64,000 bases of DNA from Actinomadura madurae (lineage in GTDB: Bacteria > Actinomycetota > Actinomycetes > Streptosporangiales > Streptosporangiaceae): the NCBI RefSeq assembly GCF_900115095.1, contig NZ_FOVH01000002.1, positions 186,001 to 250,000 on the forward strand, written 5' to 3'. The notes beneath the pieces were generated by a model. The model was given only the letters and a program-made list of their open reading frames with translations, was not told where the DNA came from and made no database searches. Of this stretch, positions 45,053-54,006 are shown piece after piece. The translations under genes were made by a program, and so were the position numbers. Position 1 is the stretch's first letter, and the number at the start of each line of letters is the position of its first letter.

Positions 45053-46077
45053 GCGGCCCTCCTCGTGCCCTTCACCGGCCTGCTCCTGCGTTCGCGCCTG
45101 GTGTGCTGGCGGGCCTCGCCGATGATGTCGGCGCCGAGCAGCTTCACGAACAGGTACGCGATCAGCGCGATGTACAGGAACAGGACGGTCGCGTACGCCG
45201 CCGCCGACCCGTACCGCAGGTTGGACGCCTCGAACCAGGCGATCATCGTCAGCGTCTCGACCGACCTCTGGTTGACGCCGATCAGCACGGCGGGCAGGTC
45301 GAACATGCGCAGCACGTCCAGCATCCGGAACAGCACGGCGACCAGCAGCGCGGGCTTGACCAGCGGCAGCGTGATCCGCCAGAACTGCTGGACCGGGCCG
45401 GCGCCGTCCACCCGCGCCGCCTCGTAGACGTCCCGGGGGATCATCTGCAGGCCGGCGAGGACGAGCAGCCCGATGAACGGCGAGGTCTTCCACACCTCGG
45501 CGATGACGACGGCCGTCTTGGCGGGGAACCCGTCGGCGGTCCACAGGATCTCCTGGCGCAGCACCGCGTTGGCGGCGCCGTCCGCCTGGAAGATCCACCG
45601 CCACAGCAGGCCGGAGATCGCGGTCGGGACCGCCCACGGGACGAGGATGCTCGCCCGCACGATCGCCCGCCCCCGGAACGCCCGGTGCATGATCAGCGCC
45701 ATCGCGACGCCGATCACCGTCTCCAGCACGACCGTGGTCAGCGTGAAGAACGTCGTGTTGCCGAAGGCGTTCCAGAACGCGCCGGCGCGGTCGCCCTGGA
45801 AGATGGCGGTGTAGTTGTCGAGGCCGACGAACCGGTCGCCCTCCACGACGAACCCTTCGGCGTCCAGCCCCTCGCCGCGCGCGTACAGCGACTCGCGGAA
45901 CCCGGCGAGGACGGGGTAGCCGATGACCAGCGCGAGCACGAGCAGCGTGGGGGACAGCAGCAGCGCCGCGAGCCGTTTCGTCCCCTGCACGTCGCGCCGG
46001 CGCCCGCGCGGCGCGCCCGCCGCGGGGGTGCCCGCGGCGGACGGCCTCTGGTTTCGCGTGGTGGTCATGCCGCTCAC
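45049..46077 (-). CDS. malF: Maltose-type ABC permease (MalF-like)
   Basis: A 342-residue permease with a long basic N-terminal tail, six membrane segments and EAA loop EAARVDGAGPVQQFWRITLP. GTG start overlaps the malE stop (GTGA); the internal ATG three codons later (MTTTRNQ) is an alternative. Confidence 0.87.
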   Translation of the reverse strand: MSGMTTTRNQRPSAAGTPAAGAPRGRRRDVQGTKRLAALLLSPTLLVLALVIGYPVLAGFRESLYARGEGLDAEGFVVEGDRFVGLDNYTAIFQGDRAGAFWNAFGNTTFFTLTTVVLETVIGVAMALIMHRAFRGRAIVRASILVPWAVPTAISGLLWRWIFQADGAANAVLRQEILWTADGFPAKTAVVIAEVWKTSPFIGLLVLAGLQMIPRDVYEAARVDGAGPVQQFWRITLPLVKPALLVAVLFRMLDVLRMFDLPAVLIGVNQRSVETLTMIAWFEASNLRYGSAAAYATVLFLYIALIAYLFVKLLGADIIGEARQHTRRERRSRPVKGTRRAA

Positions 46078-47387
46078 TGCGCGGTCAGCGGCCGGAGCTT
46101 GGACTGCAGATCGGCCAGGGCCTGTTCCACGGACTTCTTGCCGGTCACCGCGTCGTACATCTCGCCCTGGACGGCGGCTGTCACGTCGCCGTACTTCACC
46201 GCGACCGGACGCGGCTTGGCGTTCGCGATGGCCTCCTTGAGGACGGGCAGATAGGGGAACTTCTTCACCATCTCCGGGTCGTCGTACAGCGCGGCGATGG
46301 TCGGCGCCTTCGACGTCGCGATCAGGTTGGCGCGCTGCGACTGCTCACCGGCCAGGTACCGGATGAAGTCGAGCGAGGTGGCCTTGTTCTCGGCGAACGC
46401 GGAGATCGCGAGGTTGTGGCCGCCGAGGTTGGCGACGCCGGGGCCGGACGGGCCCGGCAGCGGCGCGACCGCGAACTTGCCCGCGACCTTGGACGAGCCG
46501 TCGTCGGAGTTCGCGAGGGCGTACTGGTAGGGCCACTGCCGCTGGAAGAGCAGCCTCCCGGACTGGAAGTAGCGGCGCCCGCCCTCGGTGTCGAGGGTGA
46601 CGGCCTCCTTCGGCATGTGCTCCTTCTTGGCCTTCACGAGGAACTCGACGCCCTGCTTGGCCTGCGGTGTGGTCAGCGAAGGCTTGCCGTCGGCGCCGAT
46701 GATCGAGCCGCCGGCGCTCGCGATCGCCTCGACCGCGCTGATCGTCATGCTCTCGGTCTTGTTGACCTCGGTGAAGAAGCAGTCGACGTCCTCGCCCTCG
46801 GGCAGCTTCCGGACCTTGTCGCAGGCGGCCCACATCTCGTCGTAGGTCTTCGGGGGCTCGGCGATCCCGGCCTTCTTGAGCAGGTCCTCGCGGTAGTAGA
46901 GCATCCCCGCGTCGGACGTGGACGGCACGGCGTAAAGCTTGCCGCGGTACTGCCCGGTGGTGACGGTCGCGGGCAGCATCTTCGACAAGTCGATCTGATG
47001 CTTGGGGAGCTGCGTCAGCCACCGGTTCGCGGCGAACTCCGCCGTCCACACCACGTCGAGGTTGAGCACCGAGTAGGCGTCCGACTTGGTGGTCGCGTTC
47101 TGGATCATCTGCTGCCGCTGCTCGTTCGGCTCGTCCGGCAGCTCGATGAGGCGGACCTGCTCCTTCGGGTGCTCGGCGTTCCAGCCGTCCAGCTGCTTCT
47201 GGAGGTAGCCCGAGCGGTCCTTGCCGGTGACGAAGGTGATCGGACCGCGGCCCTGCAGGCTCGCCGCGCCCGTGCCGCCCGCGGAGCCGCCGTCATCGCC
47301 GCCGCAGGCGGAGAGCGAGAGCGCGAGGGCGGCGCAGATGAGGCCTCCAGCCAGAGGGGCGCCGCCGATCGGGGGGATGCGCCGCAT
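46074..47387 (-). CDS. malE: Maltose-type solute-binding lipoprotein (MalE-like)
   Basis: A 437-residue binding protein. The lipoprotein signal ends LSLSAC (Cys at about 28). The mature region starts GPITFVTGKDRSGYLQKQLDGW and keeps LYYREDLLKKAGI and YLAGEQSQRAN, typical of trehalose/maltose-binding proteins. A perfect GAAGGAGG lies before the ATG. It is the first gene of the minus-strand mal operon, with a MalR-like inverted repeat upstream. It may bind maltose, maltodextrins or trehalose. Confidence 0.86.
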   Translation of the reverse strand: MRRIPPIGGAPLAGGLICAALALSLSACGGDDGGSAGGTGAASLQGRGPITFVTGKDRSGYLQKQLDGWNAEHPKEQVRLIELPDEPNEQRQQMIQNATTKSDAYSVLNLDVVWTAEFAANRWLTQLPKHQIDLSKMLPATVTTGQYRGKLYAVPSTSDAGMLYYREDLLKKAGIAEPPKTYDEMWAACDKVRKLPEGEDVDCFFTEVNKTESMTISAVEAIASAGGSIIGADGKPSLTTPQAKQGVEFLVKAKKEHMPKEAVTLDTEGGRRYFQSGRLLFQRQWPYQYALANSDDGSSKVAGKFAVAPLPGPSGPGVANLGGHNLAISAFAENKATSLDFIRYLAGEQSQRANLIATSKAPTIAALYDDPEMVKKFPYLPVLKEAIANAKPRPVAVKYGDVTAAVQGEMYDAVTGKKSVEQALADLQSKLRPLTAQ

Positions 47388-47491
47388 GGTGTCCTCCTTC
47401 GCGGGGCGCGCCGTCCGGCCGGCGCCCCGCAGGTCACGAGATGGGGTGGCTGGACGGGGACGTTAGCAACGCGTTTCAGCCCCGTAAACCT

Positions 47492-47512
47492 CTTGCAGAA
47501 ACTTTCAGCAAG
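47492..47512. promoter_or_regulatory. MalR-type operator upstream of malE
   Basis: An imperfect inverted repeat of 21 bp: outer arms CTTGC and GCAAG, inner arms GAAA and TTTC, centre C at 47502. Only one of ten base pairs is broken. CTTGCAG/CTGCAAG elements of this form are MalR-binding sites in Streptomyces. It is 105 bp before the malE ATG. A second small palindrome, AACGCGTT, lies at 47469-47476. Confidence 0.72.
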
Positions 47513-47592
47513 TCCGTGGCCGATCTGTAACCCTTTGCGGGCCGTCGGCAATCCGGTCGACACGCCCGGAGGCGCTGCGCGAGGCTTCCTCC

Positions 47593-48294
47593 GTGACCGA
47601 ACCCGACCGCGCCGCGGCCCTCGGCCTCGTCCGCGACCACACGATCCTGTCGGTGGTGTCCGGCTCGCGAGCCTACGGGCTGGCGACCGATGCCAGCGAC
47701 GTCGACCGGCGCGGCGTCTACGCCGCGCCGGCCCCTCTGTTCTGGCGTTTCACCAAACCGCCCACCCACGTGGACGGCCCGCTGCCCGAGCAGTTCTCCT
47801 GGGAGCTGGAGCGCTTCTGCGAGCTGGCGCTGGCCGCGAACCCGACCGTCCTGGAGTGCCTGTGGTCGCCGCTGGTCGAGCGGGTGACGCCGGTGGGGGA
47901 GGAGCTGCTGGCCGTCCGGTCCGCCTTCCTGTCGCGGCACGCGCACCGCACATTCCTCCGCTACGCCCAGGCGCAGTTCCGCAAACTGGAAGGCGACTTG
48001 CGCAACGGCGGCGTCCCGCGCTGGAAGCACGTCATGCACATGCTGCGCCTGCTGGAGAGCGGCGTGCACCTCGTCCGGCACGGCGAGCCGCGCGTGGACG
48101 TCGGCGGCCTGCGCGACCGCCTCCTCGCCGTCCGCCGGGGCGAGGTCGGCTGGGACGAGATCGAGGCGTGGCGCGCCTCCCTCACCGCCGACCTGGAGGA
48201 GGCCACGGCCCGCGGCCCCCTGCCGCCCGAACCCGACCGCGCCACGGTCGAGGAACTGCTGATCTCCGTCCGACGCAGGAGCGTGACGTGGTGA
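47593..48294 (+). CDS. Nucleotidyltransferase-fold protein, first of a tandem pair
   Basis: A 233-residue protein of the predicted nucleotidyltransferase group (COG3541-like). The active-site motif is complete: Gly24-Ser25 in SGSRAYGL and Asp36-x-Asp38 in SDVDRRG. The helical C-terminal part has LELERFCELALAANPTVLECLWSP-like residues (WELERFCELA, TVLECLW). The substrate is unknown; members may transfer nucleotides to RNA, protein or small molecules. GTG start at 47593. Its stop overlaps the next gene (GTGA). Divergent from malE. Confidence 0.75.
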   Translation: MTEPDRAAALGLVRDHTILSVVSGSRAYGLATDASDVDRRGVYAAPAPLFWRFTKPPTHVDGPLPEQFSWELERFCELALAANPTVLECLWSPLVERVTPVGEELLAVRSAFLSRHAHRTFLRYAQAQFRKLEGDLRNGGVPRWKHVMHMLRLLESGVHLVRHGEPRVDVGGLRDRLLAVRRGEVGWDEIEAWRASLTADLEEATARGPLPPEPDRATVEELLISVRRRSVTW

Positions 48295-49034
48295 ACCTCC
48301 CCGAAGGCATGATCGACCGCTTCGCCGCCGACCACCCGTACCCCCGCGCGTTCCTCACGGTGAGCGGCGCGCACCTGTACGGCTTCCCCTCCCGGGATTC
48401 CGACGTCGACCTGCGCGGCGTCCACCTGCTGCCCCTGGAGGAGATCGTCGGGCTGGAACCGGGCCAGGACACCGTCTCGCTGATGTGGGACCACGCCGGC
48501 GTCGAGGCCGACGCCGTCACCCACGACCTGGCGAAGTTCTGCACGCTGCTCCTGCGGCGCAACGGATACGTTCTGGAGCAGGTCATGTCGCCGCTCGTCG
48601 TGGCCACCTCCCCGGTGCACGAGGAGCTGCGGGCCCTGGTCCCCGGGCTGGTCACCTTCCACCACGCGCACCACTACCTGGGGTTCGCGCGGAACCAGTG
48701 GAGGCTGTTCGAGAAGTCCGGCGAGCTGAAGCCGCTGCTCTACACCTTCCGGGTGCTGCTGACGGGCGTCCACCTGATGCGGACGGGCGAGGTCGAGGCC
48801 GACCTGACGCGGCTCGCCGGCGGACCGCCCTACCTTCCCGACCTCGTCGAGGCCAAGCGGGCCGCCGAGCACGGCGCGCCGCCGCGGGACGCGCCCGGCC
48901 CGCCCCGCCTGCGGGACGACGTCGCCGCGCTCACGGCCCTGCTGGAGGACGAGCGCGACCGAAGTTCCCTTCCCGAAGCGCCCGCGAACCACCGCGCCCT
49001 TCACGACTTGGTGGTCCGCACGCGCCTAGGCTGA
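48291..49034 (+). CDS. Nucleotidyltransferase-fold protein, second of a tandem pair
   Basis: A 247-residue paralogue of the preceding protein: SGAHLYGF in place of GSxxxG (the Ser of the GS signature is Ala27) and Asp38-x-Asp40 in SDVDLRG. DLAKFCTLLLRRNGYVLEQVMSP matches the helical part of its partner. The altered GS motif suggests a weaker or different active site, perhaps a regulatory partner in a heterodimer. GTG start at 48291; the large upstream extension of the frame is antisense noise. Confidence 0.72.
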   Translation: MNLPEGMIDRFAADHPYPRAFLTVSGAHLYGFPSRDSDVDLRGVHLLPLEEIVGLEPGQDTVSLMWDHAGVEADAVTHDLAKFCTLLLRRNGYVLEQVMSPLVVATSPVHEELRALVPGLVTFHHAHHYLGFARNQWRLFEKSGELKPLLYTFRVLLTGVHLMRTGEVEADLTRLAGGPPYLPDLVEAKRAAEHGAPPRDAPGPPRLRDDVAALTALLEDERDRSSLPEAPANHRALHDLVVRTRLG

Positions 49035-49147
49035 ACCCTCAAGAGCCTCCCCTGCGTGCCACCGGTTATACGGACCGTTTTTGGACGCAACCACCCGGTG
49101 CGGTCGCCACGTACCAGGAGTGATTGCGGAGCCGAGGAAGGGGAGCG

Positions 49148-49813
49148 ATGCGGGACCAGGGCATCGATGAGAAGGACATCGCGGAGGCGGACCTCCGGAC
49201 CAGGAGGGGCGTGTTCCGCGCCGTCGCGTTCCGGGACCCGGTCGACGGGCAGGAGCACATGGCGCTCGTGCGCGGCGACGTGCGGGGACGCGAGAACGTG
49301 CTCGTCCGGATGCACTCCGAGTGCATGACCGGGGACATCTTCGGCGCGACGCGCTGCGAGTGCGGCGACCAGCTCGGCGCCGGCCTGGACGCGATCGTCC
49401 GGGAGGGCGCGGGCGTCCTGGTCTACCTGCGCGGGCACGAGGGACGCGGCATCGGGCTGGTGGCGAAGGTCCGGACCCACATCCTGCAGGACGACCAGGG
49501 CCTCGACACCGTCGACTCCGCCACGGCGATCGGGCTGCCGGTGGACGTCCGCGACTACGGTCCGGCCGCGCGCATCCTGCACCACCTCGGCGTCGGGTCG
49601 GTGCGGCTCATGTCGAACAACCCGGTCAAGCTCAGCGCGCTGGAGTCGTACGGCGTGCCCGTCGCGGCCCGCGTGCCGCTGCTCGTCCCGGTCAGCGACG
49701 ACAACGTCCGCTACCTCACCGCCAAGCGGGACCGGCTCGGGCACGACCTGCCGCAGATCGACGTCCCCGCCGCCGCGCTCGGCGACGCGCCGGTCAGCGA
49801 GGTGCGCGGATGA
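49148..49813 (+). CDS. GTP cyclohydrolase II-like protein with altered active site
   Basis: A 221-residue RibA-family protein. Zinc ligands Cys59, Cys70 and Cys72 (SECMTGDIFGATRCEC) and the nucleotide/phosphate motif RGHEGRGIGL are present, as is LMSNNPVKL. The catalytic Tyr of E. coli RibA (Tyr105, in RAYALQD) is replaced by His111 (RTHILQD). One S. coelicolor paralogue with Met at this position stops at a formamidopyrimidine product, so altered chemistry is likely here. It is the first gene of an eight- or nine-gene coupled cluster with no riboflavin genes. ATG 49148 follows GAAGGGGAG. Confidence 0.85.
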   Translation: MRDQGIDEKDIAEADLRTRRGVFRAVAFRDPVDGQEHMALVRGDVRGRENVLVRMHSECMTGDIFGATRCECGDQLGAGLDAIVREGAGVLVYLRGHEGRGIGLVAKVRTHILQDDQGLDTVDSATAIGLPVDVRDYGPAARILHHLGVGSVRLMSNNPVKLSALESYGVPVAARVPLLVPVSDDNVRYLTAKRDRLGHDLPQIDVPAAALGDAPVSEVRG

Positions 49814-50640
49814 CGCGGCCGGCCACGTTGACCCGGCCGGTCGCGGTGCGGCCGCCCGCTGCTCCGCCGCCGCGCCGGCCCCGGCTCACCCGGGGGCCCG
49901 AGCTGGCCGCCGCGGTGGCCGTCCAGCTCGCGCTGCTGGCGCTGCTTCGTCCCGGCTACGCGGGCCTGGCCGTGGGCGTCCTGTACGCGCTGGCGTCATG
50001 GGGGATCCTCGGCATGGCGTTCCGGCGGCGCCGGACGCTCGGACCGGCCGATCATGTGACGCTCGCCCGGGTCGTGCTGACCGGGGGTGTCGCGGCGCTG
50101 GTCGCGGGGCATCTCACCGGTGGGGGGAACACCTGGGCGCTGGTCGCCGTCGCGTCGCTGGCCCTCGTCCTGGACGGCGTGGACGGGCAGGTCGCCCGGC
50201 GCACCGGGACGGCGTCCAAGCTCGGCGCGCGGTTCGACATGGAGACCGACGCCTTCCTGGTGCTGGTGCTCAGCGTCGAGGTCGCGTGGTCCGCGGGGGC
50301 GTGGGTGCTGGCGATCGGGGCGATGCGGTACCTGTTCGGCGCGGCGGCGTGGGCGGCGCCCTGGCTGCGCGCCGACCTGCCGCCGAGCGTCGCGCGCAAG
50401 GCCGTCGCGGTGGTGCAGGGCGTGGCGCTGGTCGTCGCGGCGGCCGGGGTCGTCCCGCTGTCCGGCGCGCTGGTGGCGGCGGCGCTGGGGCTGCTGGTGT
50501 GGTCGTTCGGACGGGACGTGCTGTGGCTGGTCAGGCGGCACCGTGCGGCCCGTCCGGACGGGCACGGCATTCGGGGGACTCGGGGGAGGAGCACGGATGG
50601 AGCGCGAGGCGCGCGCCTTCTGGATCCGGTCGCCCGGTAA
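49810..50640 (+). CDS. CDP-alcohol phosphatidyltransferase family membrane protein
   Basis: A 276-residue membrane protein with about six to seven hydrophobic segments. The CDP-OH-P motif is complete: LDGVDGQVARRTGTASKLG then ARFDMETD, giving DGxxAR...G...DxxxD. These enzymes join an alcohol to a CDP-activated lipid or nucleotide in the membrane. The tail is basic. ATGA overlap with the GTP cyclohydrolase II-like gene. The substrate is unknown. Confidence 0.85.
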   Translation: MTRPATLTRPVAVRPPAAPPPRRPRLTRGPELAAAVAVQLALLALLRPGYAGLAVGVLYALASWGILGMAFRRRRTLGPADHVTLARVVLTGGVAALVAGHLTGGGNTWALVAVASLALVLDGVDGQVARRTGTASKLGARFDMETDAFLVLVLSVEVAWSAGAWVLAIGAMRYLFGAAAWAAPWLRADLPPSVARKAVAVVQGVALVVAAAGVVPLSGALVAAALGLLVWSFGRDVLWLVRRHRAARPDGHGIRGTRGRSTDGARGARLLDPVAR

Positions 50641-51568
50641 GGGGGAGATCCGTGATCTCGTCCTGCCGGAGCCGGGTCCCGGCGAGGTGCTCGTCCGGAC
50701 CGTGTTCTCCGGCGTCAGCCGCGGCACCGAGGCGATCGTGTTCCGCGGCGGCGTCCCGCCGAACCAGCACGCGATCATGCGGGCGCCGTTCCAGGACGGG
50801 GCGTTCCCGGGACCGGTCAAGTACGGGTACCTGAACGTCGGCACCGTCGAGGACGGGCCGCGCGAGCTGCTCGGGCGGACGGTGTTCTGCCTCTACCCGC
50901 ACCAGACCAGGTACGTCGTCCCGGCGAGCGCGGTCAGCGTCGTCCCGGACGGGGTGCCGCCGGGGCGCGCGATCCTCGCCGGGACGGTGGAGACCGCGGT
51001 GAACGCGCTGTGGGACGCGGCCCCGCTGGTCGGCGACCGCGTCGCGGTGGTCGGCGCCGGGATGGTCGGCTGCTCGGTCGCCGGGGTCCTCGCGGGGTTC
51101 CCCGGCAGCCGCGTCCAGCTCGTCGACACCGACCCGTCCCGGGCCGGCGTCGCCCGCGCGCTCGGCGTCGAGTTCGTCCCGCCCGAGGAGGCCGCCGGCG
51201 GCTGCGACCTGGTCGTGCACGCGAGCGCCACCGAGGCGGGCCTCGCCCGGTCGCTGGAGCTGGTCGCGCCGGAGGGCGAGGTCGTCGAGCTGAGCTGGTA
51301 CGGCGACCGGCGGGTCAGCGTCCCGCTCGGCGAGTTCTTCCACTCGCGGCGGCTGACCGTCCGGGCCAGCCAGGTCGGCGCGATCCCGCCGTCGCGCCGG
51401 TCCCGCCGGACCTTCGCCGACCGGCTCGCGCTGGCGCTGCGGATCCTCGCCGACCCGGCGTTCGACGCGCTGATCACGGGGGAGAGCCCGTTCGGGGAGC
51501 TGCCGCAGGTCATGCCGCGTCTCGCGACCGGTGAACTTTCCGCCCTGTGCCACCGAATCACCTACTGA
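50597..51568 (+). CDS. Medium-chain dehydrogenase/reductase family oxidoreductase
   Basis: A 323-residue MDR-fold protein. The catalytic domain starts [21 protein letters not shown] and [18 protein letters not shown]; the usual zinc-ligand Cys and the GHE motif of alcohol dehydrogenases are not seen. The nucleotide motif [10 protein letters not shown] lies near residue 153. This resembles oxidoreductases of the bacteriochlorophyllide or threonine-dehydrogenase-like branch. The start ATG 50597 lies inside the upstream gene (44-bp overlap) behind GGGGGAGGAGC. Confidence 0.82.
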   Translation: MEREARAFWIRSPGKGEIRDLVLPEPGPGEVLVRTVFSGVSRGTEAIVFRGGVPPNQHAIMRAPFQDGAFPGPVKYGYLNVGTVEDGPRELLGRTVFCLYPHQTRYVVPASAVSVVPDGVPPGRAILAGTVETAVNALWDAAPLVGDRVAVVGAGMVGCSVAGVLAGFPGSRVQLVDTDPSRAGVARALGVEFVPPEEAAGGCDLVVHASATEAGLARSLELVAPEGEVVELSWYGDRRVSVPLGEFFHSRRLTVRASQVGAIPPSRRSRRTFADRLALALRILADPAFDALITGESPFGELPQVMPRLATGELSALCHRITY

Positions 51569-51593
51569 GACACACCCTGACTGGAGGCCGTTG

Positions 51594-51992
51594 TTGTTCG
51601 CACTCACCGTCCGCGACCACGTCATGATCGCGCACAGCTTCCGCGGCGAGGTCTTCGGACCCGCGCAGCGGCTGCACGGCGCCACGTACGTGGTGGACGC
51701 GACGTTCCGCCGGGCGGAGCTGGACCCGGACGGCCTCGTCGTCGACATCGGGCTCGCCACCCGCGAGCTGGGCGGGGTCCTGGGCGGGCTGAACTACCGC
51801 AACCTCGACGACGAGCCGGACTTCGCCGGCGTCAACACCTCGACGGAGTTCCTCGCCAAGGCCATCGCCGACCGGCTGGCCGACCGGATCCACGCCGGCG
51901 AGCTCGGCGAGAACGCGCGCGGCCTGTCCGGCCTCCAGGTGACGCTGCACGAGTCGCACGTCGCCTGGGCCAGTTACGAGCGTGACCTGTGA
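51594..51992 (+). CDS. 6-pyruvoyl-tetrahydropterin synthase/QueD homologue
   Basis: A 132-residue PTPS-fold protein: [21 protein letters not shown] at residues about 11-31, [20 protein letters not shown] and a C-terminal [11 protein letters not shown]. In canonical PTPS the zinc is held by three His, two of them in HGH; here HGA removes one. Thus zinc binding or the reaction is probably modified. GGAGG is best placed for TTG 51594, a rare start. It follows the MDR gene by 25 bp and overlaps the glycosyltransferase start (GTGA). With the GTP cyclohydrolase it suggests a pterin- or deazapurine-like route from GTP. Confidence 0.82.
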   Translation: MFALTVRDHVMIAHSFRGEVFGPAQRLHGATYVVDATFRRAELDPDGLVVDIGLATRELGGVLGGLNYRNLDDEPDFAGVNTSTEFLAKAIADRLADRIHAGELGENARGLSGLQVTLHESHVAWASYERDL

Positions 51993-53101
51993 CCGTGAAC
52001 GAGGCGGCGGCCAAGCCCGCCGGGAGGGCCGGGGCGCGCGAGATCTGCGTGGTCGTCCCCGGCGACATCGACGAGGCCGGGAACCCGAGCGGCGGCAACC
52101 GGTACGACCGGCGGGTGTGCGACGAACTCGTGAAGTCGGGCCGCCCCGTCCGGGAGCTGGCCGTCGCCGGGACGTGGCCGCGCCCCGGCGAGACCGCCCG
52201 GACCGAGCTCGCGGAGGCGCTCGCGGCGCTCCCCGACGACTCCGTCGTCCTGCTGGACGGGCTGGTGGCGTGCGGGGTGCCCGGGATCGTCGTCCCGGAG
52301 GCGAGGCGGCTGCGGCTGGCCGTCCTCGTCCACCTGCCGCTGGCGGACGAGCCCGGCCAGGCCGACCTCAACGCCGGCGAGCGCTCGGTGCTGGAGGCGG
52401 CCGGGGCCGTCATCGCGACCAGCCCGTGGGCGAAGGACCACCTCATCGCCCACCACGGCCTCGAACCGTCCCGCGTCCACGCCGTCCCGCCGGGCACCGA
52501 CCCGGCGCCCCTCGCCGCGGGCACCGACGGGGCCGGCCGCCTGCTGTGCGTGGCGTCGGTGACCCCGCGCAAGGGGCACGACGTCCTCGTCGAGGCGCTC
52601 GCCGACGTGGCGCACCTGCCCTGGCACTGCCAGTGCGCCGGGCCGCTCGGCCGCGACTCCGGCCACGTCGCGACCGTGCGCCGCCTCATCGGCGGGCACC
52701 GCCTCGACGACCGCGTCGAGCTGGCCGGGCCGCTGACCGGCGCGCCGCTGGACGACGCCTACGCCGCCGCCGACCTGCTCGTCCTCGCCTCCCGCGCCGA
52801 GACGTTCGGGATGGTGGTGACCGAGGCCCTCGCCCGCGGCATCCCCGTCGTCGCCACGGCGGTGGACGGCGTCCCGGACACGGTCGGCTGGGACCCGGTC
52901 GGCGCCGTCCCCGGCATGCTCGTCCCGCCCGACGACCCCGCCGCGCTGGCCACGGCGCTGCGCCGCTGGCTCGTCGAACCCGAGCTGCGCGGCCGGCTGC
53001 GCGCCGCCGCCCGGCTGCGCCGCGGCATGCTGCCCGGCTGGGACGACACCGCCCGCCGCCTGGCCACCGTCCTGACCCGCCTGCGCAGGGAGGCACGATG
53101 A
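51989..53101 (+). CDS. Glycosyltransferase family 4-type protein
   Basis: A 370-residue GT-B fold enzyme. The N-domain begins [25 protein letters not shown]; the C-domain has [20 protein letters not shown], and the donor-site motif [21 protein letters not shown] with the EX7E-type Glu pair. Retaining transfer from a sugar nucleotide is expected. GTGA/ATGA overlaps at both ends keep it in the cluster. The acceptor is unknown. Confidence 0.87.
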   Translation: MTVNEAAAKPAGRAGAREICVVVPGDIDEAGNPSGGNRYDRRVCDELVKSGRPVRELAVAGTWPRPGETARTELAEALAALPDDSVVLLDGLVACGVPGIVVPEARRLRLAVLVHLPLADEPGQADLNAGERSVLEAAGAVIATSPWAKDHLIAHHGLEPSRVHAVPPGTDPAPLAAGTDGAGRLLCVASVTPRKGHDVLVEALADVAHLPWHCQCAGPLGRDSGHVATVRRLIGGHRLDDRVELAGPLTGAPLDDAYAAADLLVLASRAETFGMVVTEALARGIPVVATAVDGVPDTVGWDPVGAVPGMLVPPDDPAALATALRRWLVEPELRGRLRAAARLRRGMLPGWDDTARRLATVLTRLRREAR

Positions 53102-54006
53102 CGGAGCGAAGCGAGGGCATCGGTGCGGCTTTTGCCGGGGGGCGTGGGGGGTCGTCCCCCCACAATGAGGCGCTGACGGAGATCGAGAACTTCTCCGGCG
53201 AGGAGCGGGCGGACGCCTACGCGCCCTCGTGGCTGGCGCTGCGGGAGACCGCCGACGCCGCCGCGCGGGCCTCGGAGCTGCTCGACCCGCTCCGGGCCGC
53301 GCTCCCGCCGGACGGGCCGCTGACCATCTGGGACCTCGGCTGCGGCACCGGCTCCCTCGGCCGCTGGCTGTCCGGACGGCTGCGCGGCCCGCAGCACTGG
53401 ATCCTGCACGACCGCGACCCGGGCCTGCTCGACCTGGCCCGCGCCAACGCCTACGTCACCGCGGACGGGACGCCCGCCACGATCGAGACCCGCGCCGGAG
53501 AGCTCGGCGCGCTCCGCGCGTCCGACCTGGTGGGCGTGTCGCTGGTCACCGCGTCCGCGCTGCTCGACGTGCTCACCGCCGCCGAGATCGAGGCGATCGC
53601 CGCGGCGGTGGCCTGCCCGGCCCTGCTGACCCTGTCGGTCGTCGGGCGCGTCCGGCTCTCCCCGTCCGAGCCGCTCGACGCCGAACTCGCCGCCGCCTTC
53701 GACGCCCACCAGCGCCGCGCCGGGCTCCTCGGCCCGGACGCCGTCACCGCCGCGACCGCGGCGTTCGGGCGCCGCGGCGCCACCGTCCTGACGCGGCCGA
53801 GCCCGTGGCGGCTCGGCCCCGGGCAGGCCGCGCTGACCGCCGAGTGGCTGCGCGGCTGGGTCGCCGCAGCCGTCGAGCAGCGGCCGGACCTCGCCCCGCC
53901 CGCGGACGGCTACCTCGCCCGCCGCCTCGACGCGTGCGCCGCCGGGCGGCTCACCGCCGAGGTGCACCACCTCGACCTGCTCGCCCTCCCCGGGAGTCCC
54001 CAGTGA
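53098..54006 (+). CDS. Class I SAM-dependent methyltransferase carrying a 25-residue insertion at its start
   Basis: A 302-residue protein with Rossmann motif I at 79-85 (DLGCGTG), ILHDRDPGLLDLAR (motif II) and VSLVTASALLDVLT (motif IV region). Residues 3-27 (ERSEGIGAAFAGG and the following GSSPHNEALTE) come from a 75-bp insertion between two TGACGGAG copies; without it the protein would start MTEIENFSGEERADAY. The insertion keeps the frame and the start codon, so the gene may still work. Coupled to the glycosyltransferase by ATGA. Substrate unknown. Confidence 0.83.
   Translation: MTERSEGIGAAFAGGRGGSSPHNEALTEIENFSGEERADAYAPSWLALRETADAAARASELLDPLRAALPPDGPLTIWDLGCGTGSLGRWLSGRLRGPQHWILHDRDPGLLDLARANAYVTADGTPATIETRAGELGALRASDLVGVSLVTASALLDVLTAAEIEAIAAAVACPALLTLSVVGRVRLSPSEPLDAELAAAFDAHQRRAGLLGPDAVTAATAAFGRRGATVLTRPSPWRLGPGQAALTAEWLRGWVAAAVEQRPDLAPPADGYLARRLDACAAGRLTAEVHHLDLLALPGSPQ
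53099..53181 (+). mobile_element. 75-bp palindromic mini-element with 8-bp direct repeat
   Basis: TGACGGAG occurs at 53099-53106 and 53174-53181. Between them is a perfect hairpin: GTGGGGGG (53144-53151), loop TCGT, CCCCCCAC (53156-53163). Flanking 8-bp repeats are what a transposase-mobilised MITE or REP-like element leaves as target duplication. No transposase is encoded. Confidence 0.7.

Noticed and set aside
53144..53163. The GTGGGGGG/CCCCCCAC hairpin as a terminator
   Set aside because: It lies inside an open gene within a coupled operon and between target-like repeats, better explained as part of an inserted element.
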